A stretch of 64,000 bases of DNA from positions 4,960,001 to 5,024,000 of the forward strand of contig NZ_CP092497.1 of NCBI RefSeq assembly GCF_022479115.1. The letters run 5' to 3'. Source of the DNA: Amycolatopsis sp. EV170708-02-1. Lineage in GTDB: Bacteria > Actinomycetota > Actinomycetes > Mycobacteriales > Pseudonocardiaceae. Both the position numbers and the translations under genes were made by a program. This document shows, one piece after another, positions 26,256 through 34,168 of the stretch; the first letter of the stretch is position 1; every line of letters begins with the position of its first letter. The notes beneath the pieces are model-generated. The model was given only the letters and a program-made list of their open reading frames with translations, was not told the origin of the DNA and ran no database searches.

Positions 26256-27854
26256 ATGGCCGAAACTCCCCGAAACAGCAGGTCCCAAGCCTATCGTCGG
26301 CTCAGTTTGGCCGAGAAACATGACAAGTTCGTCAAGCAGTACTCGCGGCGGACCCTGTTCCGGGTGGGTGCGGTGGGCGGCGCGGCACTCGCCGCCGGCG
26401 GCGTCCTGCTCCCGGGCGCGGCCGCGGCCTCCCCCGGGCCGATGGTGCTGCTCAACGCCGACAAGGTCGCCGGCTCGGCGCTGCGGCCGTTCGGACGGCA
26501 CATCGCCTACGGGGCCGACCCGTCACAGCAGGTCGTCGTCTCCTGGCAGGTGCCCGCGGCGGTGACCGCGCCGTTCGTCCGGATCGGCACCGTACCCGGC
26601 GACTTCAGCCCGCCGATCCCGGCCGAGGTCCGGGCGCTGACCAGCCAGATGTCCTGGCAGCATCCGGTCGAGGAGGTCCCGCCGAACAGCCCGAAGTCGA
26701 TCACCCAGTACTACCTCCACGCCCGGATCGACCACCTCCTGCCCAACACCACGTACTACTACGTCGTCGGCCACGAGGGCTACGATCCCGCCACCCGGCT
26801 CGGCGAGATGGCGAGCTTCCGCACCGCTCCCGCCCCGGGCGGCGACGGCACGTTCTCCTTCACCGCTTTCGGCGACCAGGGCGTCGGCTACAACGCCGTC
26901 GCGACCAGCAGCCTGATCGCGGGCCTCGACCCGGCCTTCCACCTCGCGATGGGCGATCTGAGCTACGCGCTCGAAGGCGAGGGCGGGCACCCGGAGGAAG
27001 ACCAGTACGACGCGCGGCTCTGGGACTCCTTCTTCGTGCAGAACGAGCCGGTCACCGCCGGGATCCCGTGGATGATGGCGCTCGGCAACCACGAGATGGA
27101 GGGCTGGTACTCCGAGGACGGTTACGGCGGCGTCCGGGCACGCTTCACCATGCCGGACAACGCCTGGGACGGCTCCACCTGCATCTACTCGTGGCGCTAT
27201 CAGAACGTCGGCCTGATCAGCCTGGACGGCAACGACGTCTGCTACAACAGTCCGTCCAATCTGGACTACACCAAGGGCAAGCAGCTCAGCTGGCTCGGGA
27301 AGACGCTCGCCGCGTTCCGCGCGGATCCCACGATCGACTTCATCGTCGTCTACTGCCACCAGTGCACGTATTCCACCTGCCATTCCAACGGTGCCGAACT
27401 CGGCGCGCAGAAGGACTGGGCGCCGCTGTTCGACAAGTACCAGGTCGACCTGGTGCTCAACGGCCACAACCACATCTACGAACGCACCGACCCCATCCGG
27501 GCGGGCAAGGCCGTCAAGAAGGTGCCCTCGCGCGGGACCACGAACCCGGTCAAGGACGGGACGACCTACATCACCGCGGGCGGCGGCGGGGGCAGCGTCT
27601 CGGAATTCCCCGCGCCCGACACGTACCTCGGCCATGAGACCAGCAATGACTCCCCGGTCCCGATGAAGTATTCGGAACGCGACGGCCAGGACCGCACCAA
27701 GAAGGTCACCTGGTCCCGCGTCCGGTTCCGCGGCTACAGCCTGGTCGCGGTCGACGTCGTCGCGGGCACGGGCACCACACCGCCCAAAATGGACGTCCGC
27801 GCGATCAGCGCCGACGGCACCCTCGTCGACCAGATCATCGTGCAGCGTTCCTGA
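26256..27854 (+). CDS. Secreted purple acid phosphatase-like metallophosphoesterase (Tat)
   Basis: 532 residues. The N-terminus has a twin-arginine signal (SRRTLFRVG, then a hydrophobic alanine/glycine run), so it is exported folded, presumably with metals bound. A fibronectin-like PAP N-domain (about 70-200) precedes the calcineurin-like core. All metal-site motifs are present: FGDQG, GDLSYAL, GNHEME, YCHQCTYS and NGHNHIYERT. It hydrolyses phosphomonoesters outside the cell. Expression looks operator-controlled through the AT-rich palindrome at the promoter. I saw no convincing PHO box. A perfect 30-bp palindrome follows the gene as terminator. Confidence 0.94.
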   Translation: MAETPRNSRSQAYRRLSLAEKHDKFVKQYSRRTLFRVGAVGGAALAAGGVLLPGAAAASPGPMVLLNADKVAGSALRPFGRHIAYGADPSQQVVVSWQVPAAVTAPFVRIGTVPGDFSPPIPAEVRALTSQMSWQHPVEEVPPNSPKSITQYYLHARIDHLLPNTTYYYVVGHEGYDPATRLGEMASFRTAPAPGGDGTFSFTAFGDQGVGYNAVATSSLIAGLDPAFHLAMGDLSYALEGEGGHPEEDQYDARLWDSFFVQNEPVTAGIPWMMALGNHEMEGWYSEDGYGGVRARFTMPDNAWDGSTCIYSWRYQNVGLISLDGNDVCYNSPSNLDYTKGKQLSWLGKTLAAFRADPTIDFIVVYCHQCTYSTCHSNGAELGAQKDWAPLFDKYQVDLVLNGHNHIYERTDPIRAGKAVKKVPSRGTTNPVKDGTTYITAGGGGGSVSEFPAPDTYLGHETSNDSPVPMKYSERDGQDRTKKVTWSRVRFRGYSLVAVDVVAGTGTTPPKMDVRAISADGTLVDQIIVQRS

Positions 27855-27881
27855 CGTTGCCGCACATCGTCCGGACGACCA

Positions 27882-27911
27882 TTCCGCCTCGGCCGATCGG
27901 CCGAGGCGGAA
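27882..27911. terminator. Perfect 30-bp palindromic terminator
   Basis: TTCCGCCTCGGCCGA and its exact complement abut at the centre, 27 bp after the phosphatase stop. The RNA would form a very stable hairpin with a minimal loop. Confidence 0.75.
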
Positions 27912-28031
27912 CCCCGCTTTCCCGGCGCATTTCCCGAAGCGCGAAAACGCTTTCTGTGCGGTCCGCCGCCGTTACAGAGTCATGACACGAACGAGACGGG
28001 GCCACGATGATCGTCTCTGAACATCGGCACC

Positions 28032-28838
28032 ATGTTCGACCAACGAACCAGGCCCATCGCAGTGCCCGGCGCGAACCGGCGACCACGCCTCCGCGTGGCT
28101 GTCCTGATCGCCATCCCGGTGATCGCCGCGATCCTCGGCTACGTGATCTTCCAGTCCGTCGCGGAAAGCCGCCCGGCTCCGGAAAGACGCGACGCGACCG
28201 TGGTCTTCGACCGTACGTCGGGCGAGCGGGTGATCGACGAGCAGGGTTCGGAAAGATTCCGCACGGCGTCGGTGGTGAAACTGTTCATCGCCTTGGACGC
28301 CGTCATCCGCAAAGCGAGCAGGACGGACGAAGCCCAGCTCCACCGGATGCTGGCGAAAAGCGACGACGCCGTCGCCAACACGCTGTGGACCAGGAACGGC
28401 GGCCCCGCGATCGTCACCAGGACGGTGGCCGCCGCGGGCCTGAAGAACACCATCCCGCCCACCGACCCTGGCCGCTGGGGCGACACACTGTCCACTGCGG
28501 ACGACATCGCCGCGGTGTACCGCCGCGTCCTCAAGCTGCCGAGGGCCAAACGGGACGTCATCCTCGAGCCCCTGCGCCAGGCGAACCGCACCGCCGCCGA
28601 CGGGTTCGACCAGCACTTCGGCATCCCTTCGGCCTTCGGCGACCGTCCGTGGGCCGTGAAACAGGGCTGGGCGGCCGGGCGCGGTTCCGTGGACGCGCAT
28701 TCGACGGGGCTCGTCGGTGACGGCGACCGCTACATCGTCGTCATCCTGTCCGGTTCCGCGGAGGGCACCGGCCTCGACGTCGCGACGGCCGCGGTCACCT
28801 CGGTGGCCAGATCCCTGGCTCCCCGGCTGGGAAAGTGA
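28032..28838 (+). CDS. Serine hydrolase / class A beta-lactamase-like protein
   Basis: 268 residues. One N-terminal hydrophobic segment (VAVLIAIPVIAAILGYVIF) anchors or exports it. The beta-lactamase-fold nucleophile motif SxxK is TASVVKLFIA. KSDDAVANTL is a variant of the SDN loop. The KTG-like motif is weak (KQGWA), so true beta-lactamase activity is uncertain. Actinobacterial relatives are usually annotated as serine hydrolases or LppW-like lipoproteins. No ribosome site is obvious at this ATG. Its 3' end overlaps the convergent MerR gene by 44 bp. Confidence 0.85.
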   Translation: MFDQRTRPIAVPGANRRPRLRVAVLIAIPVIAAILGYVIFQSVAESRPAPERRDATVVFDRTSGERVIDEQGSERFRTASVVKLFIALDAVIRKASRTDEAQLHRMLAKSDDAVANTLWTRNGGPAIVTRTVAAAGLKNTIPPTDPGRWGDTLSTADDIAAVYRRVLKLPRAKRDVILEPLRQANRTAADGFDQHFGIPSAFGDRPWAVKQGWAAGRGSVDAHSTGLVGDGDRYIVVILSGSAEGTGLDVATAAVTSVARSLAPRLGK

Positions 28839-29430
28839 CCTCGGCCGCGTTTTCCACCGCGATCTTGAAAGCGCTTACAAGAAGGTCCGCGAAACAGGCT
28901 CGCGGAGCCGCCGGGTCCCCGCCCGCCTGAGCCTTCAACGCGCCCAGCTGTTCACCGGCGAGCGGGGCGACCCGGTCCATGAACTGCCCGAGGAACCGCA
29001 GGGCGGCGACGGGCGGTATCCCGGCCACGGCGAGATCCGTCACCGCGCGCGAAACGGACGGGCGCACGACCGCCGGGGCTCCCGTGCCGTCCCTGCCGAG
29101 CACGCCGTGGCGTTCCAGGCACCGGGCGACGGCGGGCTGGTCACGGGCGATGTCCGCCATCGCCGCGTCCAGCTGCCCGGCGCGGTCCACTGTGGTCGTT
29201 CCGAGCATCGCGGCGATGGACACCAGGTTGAAGCCCTGTTTCTGCAGCATCGTGATTCGCCGCAGGCGCCGCAGATGGGCCGGGCCGTAGTAGGCGGACC
29301 TGCCGTGCCGGACCGGCGGGGCGAGCAGGCCCCGTGTCTGATGGGCCCGGATATTGCGCGCCGACATGCCGACGATCGTGGAAAGTTCTTCGATCGTGTA
29401 TCCGGCCGGTCTCGGCGAAAAGGGCTTCAC
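28795..29430 (-). CDS. MerR-family transcriptional regulator
   Basis: 211 residues, GTG start. The N-terminal MerR winged helix reads GYTIEELSTIVGMSARNIRA and then YYGPAHLRRLRRITMLQKQG, followed by a short dimerisation helix. The C-terminal ~110 residues have no metal-binding Cys cluster, so this is a small-molecule or stress sensor rather than a metal regulator. It converges on the serine hydrolase gene (44-bp overlap) and is divergent from the phosphoesterase at 29775, its possible target. Confidence 0.9.
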   Translation of the reverse strand: MKPFSPRPAGYTIEELSTIVGMSARNIRAHQTRGLLAPPVRHGRSAYYGPAHLRRLRRITMLQKQGFNLVSIAAMLGTTTVDRAGQLDAAMADIARDQPAVARCLERHGVLGRDGTGAPAVVRPSVSRAVTDLAVAGIPPVAALRFLGQFMDRVAPLAGEQLGALKAQAGGDPAAPRACFADLLVSAFKIAVENAAEVTFPAGEPGIWPPR

Positions 29431-29774
29431 GCCGACAGTTTAACCAATGGTCGGATGAGTACACCACAGAGCCGGGGCAATGGCGTCACCACTGTCAACC
29501 GGCTGAATCAGCGAGTTGCCATAAGTCCATCGGTTCCAGGCGACGATCGCAAGGTCGACAGCCGGTTTACATGGTTTCATGCCAGGCAATGCCGGTTTTG
29601 GGGTGTTCCGCGGCCCCCGGTTACTCCAGTCAGGCGATCTTGATGGGCCGACGACTTCTTTGCCGTTTAAATGCACCAGAGACATCCGATGTCTCGACTC
29701 TGTCGACGCCCGCGGAGCGCCGCTGAACCCGATGGTCGGTCGTCAAAGTTTCAACCTTTTCCCAGGAGGTTTCC
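29431..29774. promoter_or_regulatory. 344-bp gap between MerR and phosphoesterase genes
   Basis: No gene is visible. The stretch is less GC-rich than its flanks and holds a perfect inverted repeat GAGACAT-CCG-ATGTCTC at 29679-29695, about 80 bp before the phosphoesterase start. The repeat could be the MerR operator. AGGAGG lies just before the downstream ATG. Confidence 0.5.
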
Positions 29775-30638
29775 ATGTTCTGGAAACGGATCGCGGTCGC
29801 GGCCGTGGCCGCGACCGGTTTGGCCACGGGGCTGGTGGTGTCCCATCAGGACACTCCCGCCGCCGCGATAGAACCCGCCGCGGCGAAAGTGCCCGCGTTC
29901 GACCACATCGTCCTCGTGATGTTCGAAAACAAGGACTACAAGGAGATCAGCGGCAGCTCCAAGGCGCCGTACTTCAACAAACTCGCCGCACAGGGCGCGA
30001 AGTTCACCAAGGCGTACGGGACGACACACCCGAGCCAGCCGAACTACATCGCCCAGTTCGCGGGTTCGACACACGGTGTCGACAGCAACAAATGCCAGGA
30101 TCTCGGGAACAAGGAGAACCTCGCCTCCCAACTGGCGGGGATCGGCAAGAAGTTCGTCGGGTATGCGGAGAGCATGCCTTCCGACGGGTACACCGGCTGC
30201 ACGAAGGGGAAATACGCCCGCAAGCACAACAGCTGGGTCAGCTTCAGCAATGTGCCGTCGTCGGCGAACAAAAGGTTCTCGTCGTTCCCGAGCGACTTCA
30301 CCAAGCTGCCCCACGTCGCTTTCGTGACCCCGGACCTGTGCAGCGACATGCACGACTGTTCGGTCGACACCGGCGACAAATGGCTGCAGAAGAACCTCGA
30401 CGCGTACGCGCAGTGGGCCAAGACGCACAACAGCCTGCTGATCGTCAATTTCGACGAGGACAGCGGGACGTCGGTGAACCAGATCTTCACGACGTTCGTC
30501 GGCGCCCACGTGAAGCCGGGCAGCTACAGCGAATCCATCAACCACTACTCGATCCTCCGCACGATGGAGGCCTCGTTCGGCCTGCCGGGGATCGGCAACG
30601 CGGCAGGCAAGTCGCCGATCACGAGCGTGTGGCAGTAA
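29775..30638 (+). CDS. Secreted phosphoesterase (acid phosphatase/phospholipase C superfamily)
   Basis: 287 residues, ATG with AGGAGG six bases upstream. An N-terminal signal peptide (KRIAVAAVAATGLATGLVV) predicts export. FDHIVLVMFENKDYKEI at the start of the mature part and THPSQPNYIAQFAG are typical of the PF04185 phosphoesterase family; the Glu-Asn pair and Thr help bind metal and substrate. LIVNFDEDSGTS supplies the late metal ligands. It cleaves phosphate esters outside the cell; acid phosphatase-like activity is more likely than phospholipase at this short length. It may share a phosphate-scavenging role with the gene at 26256. Confidence 0.9.
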   Translation: MFWKRIAVAAVAATGLATGLVVSHQDTPAAAIEPAAAKVPAFDHIVLVMFENKDYKEISGSSKAPYFNKLAAQGAKFTKAYGTTHPSQPNYIAQFAGSTHGVDSNKCQDLGNKENLASQLAGIGKKFVGYAESMPSDGYTGCTKGKYARKHNSWVSFSNVPSSANKRFSSFPSDFTKLPHVAFVTPDLCSDMHDCSVDTGDKWLQKNLDAYAQWAKTHNSLLIVNFDEDSGTSVNQIFTTFVGAHVKPGSYSESINHYSILRTMEASFGLPGIGNAAGKSPITSVWQ

Positions 30639-30704
30639 TCGGGTGAACCCCGCGGGCGTGTCCACTGTGGACGCGCCCGCGGGCCGGGAAGGGTGGTTCG
30701 TCGC

Positions 30705-31964
30705 GTGTACCTCTCCACGATCGGCCGCCGGGAGCATCCCGGCGGCGTGTCCAAGAAGTCCTTCGCCCTGCTGGGCGGGAACGTGTTCGCCCTGGGCACC
30801 GTCAGCCTCGTCACGGACGTCTCCTCGGAGATGGTGACGGCCGTGCTGCCGGTGTACCTGGTGCTCGGGCTGCACCTCGGCCCGGCGGCGTACGGCGTGG
30901 TGGACGGCCTCTACACCGGCGCGACCGCGCTGCTGCGCCTGGTCGGCGGCTACGTCGCGGATCGGGTGCGACGACGCAAGGTGGTCGCCGGGCTGGGCTA
31001 CGCGATGTCGGCCGCGGCGAAACTGGGGCTCGTGGCGGCCGGGTCGTCGGCGACCGCGATCGGCGTGGTGCTCACGGCGGACCGCACGGGCAAGGGACTG
31101 CGGACCGCGCCCCGCGACGCGCTGATCACCTTGTCGGCCCCCGAACACATGCTGGGCCGCGCGTTCGGCGTGCATCGGGCGATGGACAGCGTCGGCGCTT
31201 TCCTCGGCCCGCTCGCCGCGGTCGCGGTGCTGGCCGTGGCGGGCTCGGCGACCGGGGTCGATGGCTTCGACGCGGTCTTCGTGACCAGCTTCTGCATCGC
31301 CACCGCCGGTGTGCTGCTGCTGGCGTTGTTCGTCCGCGACCACCGCGCGCCCAAATCGCCGTCGGGCACCGTGTCCCTGCGGGCGGCGGCGGGGCTCCTG
31401 CGGGGCGCCGGCGTGCGGCGGCTGCTGATCGCCGCGTGTGTCCTGGGCCTCGCCACCATCGGGGACGGGTTCGTCTATCTCCTGTTGCAGGACAAGGAGG
31501 ACATCGCGACCGGCTGGTTCCCGCTGCTGGCCGTCGGGACGAACCTGGGCTACCTGCTGCTGGCCGCGCCGCTCGGCGCGCTGGCCGACCGCGTCGGCAG
31601 GCTGCCGGTGATGCTCGGCGGTTACGGCGCCCTGGTCACTGTCTACCTGTTGCTGCTCAGCCCGCTCACCGGCTGGGCGTTGTTCGTGCTCACCCTCGGC
31701 CTGTACGGCGTGTTCTACGCGGCGACCGACGGCGTGCTGATGGCGCTGGCCGGTCCGTTGCTGCCCGAGGCGCTGCGCACCACCGGGATCGCGATCGTGC
31801 AGAGCGGGCAGGCGCTCGCGTACTTCGTCTCGTCCGTCCTTTTCGGACTTTCTTGGCAGTTCTGGGGCGCGACTACGGCGATCACGATCGCCGCCGGGAC
31901 GGTACTCGCCGCCGTCGCCGCCACCTTCGTTCTCTTGGTTCCCCGCAGGAAGGCACGACCGTGA
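30705..31964 (+). CDS. MFS transporter
   Basis: 419 residues if begun at GTG 30705, which has GGAAGGG at 11-base spacing. An in-frame GTG at 30693 overlaps that ribosome site. About twelve membrane segments are present, with a motif-A-like loop (GGYVADRVRRRKVVAGLG) and GRAFGVHRAMDSVGAFLGPL as in motif C. The substrate is unknown. Its stop shares GTGA with the start of the TolB-like gene, so the two are translationally coupled and may work together. Confidence 0.88.
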   Translation: MYLSTIGRREHPGGVSKKSFALLGGNVFALGTVSLVTDVSSEMVTAVLPVYLVLGLHLGPAAYGVVDGLYTGATALLRLVGGYVADRVRRRKVVAGLGYAMSAAAKLGLVAAGSSATAIGVVLTADRTGKGLRTAPRDALITLSAPEHMLGRAFGVHRAMDSVGAFLGPLAAVAVLAVAGSATGVDGFDAVFVTSFCIATAGVLLLALFVRDHRAPKSPSGTVSLRAAAGLLRGAGVRRLLIAACVLGLATIGDGFVYLLLQDKEDIATGWFPLLAVGTNLGYLLLAAPLGALADRVGRLPVMLGGYGALVTVYLLLLSPLTGWALFVLTLGLYGVFYAATDGVLMALAGPLLPEALRTTGIAIVQSGQALAYFVSSVLFGLSWQFWGATTAITIAAGTVLAAVAATFVLLVPRRKARP

Positions 31965-32950
31965 ACACCCGCACCCGCGTCCTGATCGCCGTCACCGGAG
32001 TACTCGCGCTGGCCGCGGCCGCCGTGATCTACGTCGGGGTGGCGGGCGCGCGCAACCAGGACACCGCGTCGGCGGGTACAAGCGGCGCCGTCACGCTCGA
32101 AGGCGGGCGGCTGCTCTTCCGCAGCACCGCCGACGCCGACCGCGGGCACGTGTCCAGTGTCAGCGCCGCCGACCCCGGCGGGGCACGCGCGGTGTCGACC
32201 GTGTCCTGCAGCCGGGTCTACGCGGCGGGTGGCACCGGGATCTGCCTGCGCCCGGAAAGCGGCCTGACCACGTATCAGCTGGCCGTGCTCGACAGCGGTC
32301 TCGCGGTCACGCAGGAGATCCCGCTGGTCGGCCTGCCCAACCGGGCACGGGTCTCGCCCGACGGGAAGCGGCTGGCGTGGACGGTGTTCGTCACCGGCGA
32401 TTCCTACAACGGCGGCCGGTTCTCCACCCGCGCCGGCACCCTCGACCTCACCACCGACAGCGTCGAGGGCACGCTCGAGGACTTCGCCGTGACCGTGGAC
32501 GGCAAGCCGTACAAGGCGGCCGACTTCAACTTCTGGGGCGTCACCTTCACCCGGCAGCCGGGCCGGTTCTACGCCACCATGTCGACCGGCTCCCATCGAT
32601 ACCTCGTCGAGGGCGACTCGAACGCCCGGACCGTGAAGACCTTGCGGGACAACGTCGAATGCCCGTCCCTCTCCCCCGATGAGACCCGCGTCGCCTACAA
32701 GGCCGCCATCGACGGCGATCCCGCGAAGGGGTGGCGGATCTCGGTGCTCGACCTCGCGAGCGGCGCCGTGACGCCACTGGCCGAGACGAGGAGCGTCGAC
32801 GACCAGCCCGCGTGGCTCGACGACCGCACCGTCGCCTACGCCCTCCCCCGCACTCAGGGTCATTCCGATGTCTGGGCCGTGCCCGCCGACAGCTCGGGCG
32901 CGCCGCGGCTGCTGATCCCGGAGGCCGAGTCGCCCGCCGCGCTGCCCTAG
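31961..32950 (+). CDS. Membrane-anchored TolB-like beta-propeller protein
   Basis: 329 residues, GTG start overlapping the MFS stop by 4 bp and behind AGGAAGG. A single N-terminal hydrophobic segment (VLIAVTGVLALAAAAVIYV) anchors it outside the membrane. Repeated blade motifs such as RVSPDGKRLAWTVF, SLSPDETRVAYKA and PAWLDDRTVAYA identify a WD40-like/TolB propeller. It may be a sensor or binding partner for the coupled transporter. No enzyme motif is seen. Confidence 0.86.
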   Translation: MNTRTRVLIAVTGVLALAAAAVIYVGVAGARNQDTASAGTSGAVTLEGGRLLFRSTADADRGHVSSVSAADPGGARAVSTVSCSRVYAAGGTGICLRPESGLTTYQLAVLDSGLAVTQEIPLVGLPNRARVSPDGKRLAWTVFVTGDSYNGGRFSTRAGTLDLTTDSVEGTLEDFAVTVDGKPYKAADFNFWGVTFTRQPGRFYATMSTGSHRYLVEGDSNARTVKTLRDNVECPSLSPDETRVAYKAAIDGDPAKGWRISVLDLASGAVTPLAETRSVDDQPAWLDDRTVAYALPRTQGHSDVWAVPADSSGAPRLLIPEAESPAALP

Positions 32951-32951
32951 G

Positions 32952-33084
32952 CACACGTGATCAGACGGTCGACACGCGTGATCAGAGGGACGACACACGT
33001 GATCGGGCGGACGACACCCGGCGGGATCCGGCCAGCGCCGTGTCGTCCGTCCGATCACGCGTGTCGTCCTTCCAAACACGCGTG
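32952..33084. repeat. Mini-array of 21-bp direct and inverted units, locus 1
   Basis: Three direct 21-bp units (32952-32972, 32973-32993, 32994-33014) share the core ACGTGATC or GCGTGATC and end in GACGA or GTCGA. Two inverted copies follow at 33043-33063 and 33064-33084. The array can fold back on itself. Related arrays are at 51690-51768 and 62491-62589. It ends just before the -10 (TAGGCT, 33095-33100) of the hydrolase gene. Confidence 0.75.
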
Positions 33085-33106
33085 ATCACCCGGCTAGGCT
33101 GCGGAC

Positions 33107-33655
33107 ATGAGGGCCGCGCTGCTGATCGTCGACATGCAGGAAATGCTCGTTCCCCTGGTCTGGCGCGGCGAGGAACTGGCGGCCCGGATCGCCGCGCTCG
33201 CCAGGAAAGCCCGCGAGAACGGTGTCCCGGTGATCGCGCTGCGGCAGATCGGGGCGCCCGGCACCGACTTCGACCCCGCGTCCCCGGGCACCCGGGTCAG
33301 CGCACTGCTCGGCCTCGAACCGGTCGATCTGGTGGTCGACAAGACGGCGACGGATTCCTTCTACCGCACCGGGCTGGCGGGGCTGCTCGTCGACAGAGGC
33401 GTCGACACCGTGGTGCTGACCGGACTGGCCACCGACTACTGCATCGACGCGACCGCCCGGTCCGCACAGAGCCACGGCCTGGACGTCGTGCTGGTCGGCG
33501 ACGGCCACGCTCCCTCGTCCGACGGCGACCCCACCACCGGGCTGACCGCCGAACAGGTCGTCGCCCGGCACAATCTCCTGCTGAGCACGGCGATCCATCC
33601 CGGCGGACGGCTGCGCGTGGTGCCGTCGGCGGAGGTCGGGTTCACCGGCCCGTAG
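33107..33655 (+). CDS. Cysteine hydrolase of the isochorismatase/nicotinamidase superfamily
   Basis: 182 residues, typical length. The catalytic triad is visible: Asp in LLIVDMQ near the N-terminus, Lys in VVDKTATDSF, and the nucleophile Cys in TGLATDYCIDATA. TAGGCT is placed exactly seven bases before the ATG, so the mRNA is probably leaderless. The substrate (nicotinamide, a ureide or another amide) cannot be told. The VanZ-like gene begins 12 bp later and may be cotranscribed, although it has its own TAGGAT element at the stop of this gene. Confidence 0.93.
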   Translation: MRAALLIVDMQEMLVPLVWRGEELAARIAALARKARENGVPVIALRQIGAPGTDFDPASPGTRVSALLGLEPVDLVVDKTATDSFYRTGLAGLLVDRGVDTVVLTGLATDYCIDATARSAQSHGLDVVLVGDGHAPSSDGDPTTGLTAEQVVARHNLLLSTAIHPGGRLRVVPSAEVGFTGP

Positions 33656-33667
33656 GATCGGCCGGCC

Positions 33668-34168
33668 ATGATCACGAACTTCCTGCTCGACCACTCCGCC
33701 CTGGTGCCGGTGGCGATCCTGCTGGTCGCGCTCGTCTGCGCCGTCCTCGGCCACCTTTTCGCGGGCAGGCGCCGAGTCCTCTGGGCGCTCGCGGGAGTGG
33801 CGATGGTGCCGGTCTTCGCGCTGACGCTGGTGCCCACCGGGCGCACGATCGACGAGATCGTGTGCACAGTCCAGTTCTCGCTGCCCACGCTCGGCTCGGT
33901 GGAGCTCCTGGCCAACGTCGCGCTGTTCCTGCCGCCGGTCTGCTTCGCCGCGCTGGCGTCCCGGCGCCCGGTGACGATGCTCGCGGCCGGCTCTGCGCTG
34001 TCCGCGGTGATCGAGGCGCTGCAGGCGTTCGTACCCGCGATCGGCCGTGCCTGCGACACCAACGACTGGCTGATGAACACCCTCGGCGCCCTCCTCGCGG
34101 CGGGTATGGCGTGGCTGGTGGGCCGCCGGGCTCAGTCGGGCAGCTCCACGGGCGCGATGTCGTCGTAG
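33668..34168 (+). CDS. VanZ-family membrane protein
   Basis: 166 residues with four hydrophobic segments. Family motifs are LVPTGRT after the second segment, ELLANVALFLPP, and the conserved end IEALQAFVPAIGRACDTNDW with LMNTLGALL. VanZ proteins give low-level glycopeptide (teicoplanin) resistance in enterococci by an unclear mechanism. Actinomycetes carry several without known function. There is no vanHAX cluster here. The 3' end overlaps the convergent oxidase gene by 37 bp. Confidence 0.92.
   Translation: MITNFLLDHSALVPVAILLVALVCAVLGHLFAGRRRVLWALAGVAMVPVFALTLVPTGRTIDEIVCTVQFSLPTLGSVELLANVALFLPPVCFAALASRRPVTMLAAGSALSAVIEALQAFVPAIGRACDTNDWLMNTLGALLAAGMAWLVGRRAQSGSSTGAMSS

Noticed and set aside
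28032..28838. True class A beta-lactamase
   Set aside because: SxxK is present but the SDN and KTG motifs are altered, so only a serine-hydrolase-fold call is supported.
28868..28885. GAAAGCGCTTACA, LacI/CcpA-like
   Set aside because: It lies inside the MerR coding region and is only half symmetric. No LacI-type gene is near.
29555..29590. Possible PHO box (GGTTTACATG/GTTTCATGCC)
   Set aside because: Only two weak 10-11-mers, with poor match to the GTTCACC-type repeats and no third unit. Not enough to call PhoP control.
33668..34168. Glycopeptide-resistance locus suggested by VanZ
   Set aside because: No vanH, vanA/B ligase, vanX or VanRS genes in the window. A lone VanZ is common in actinomycetes.
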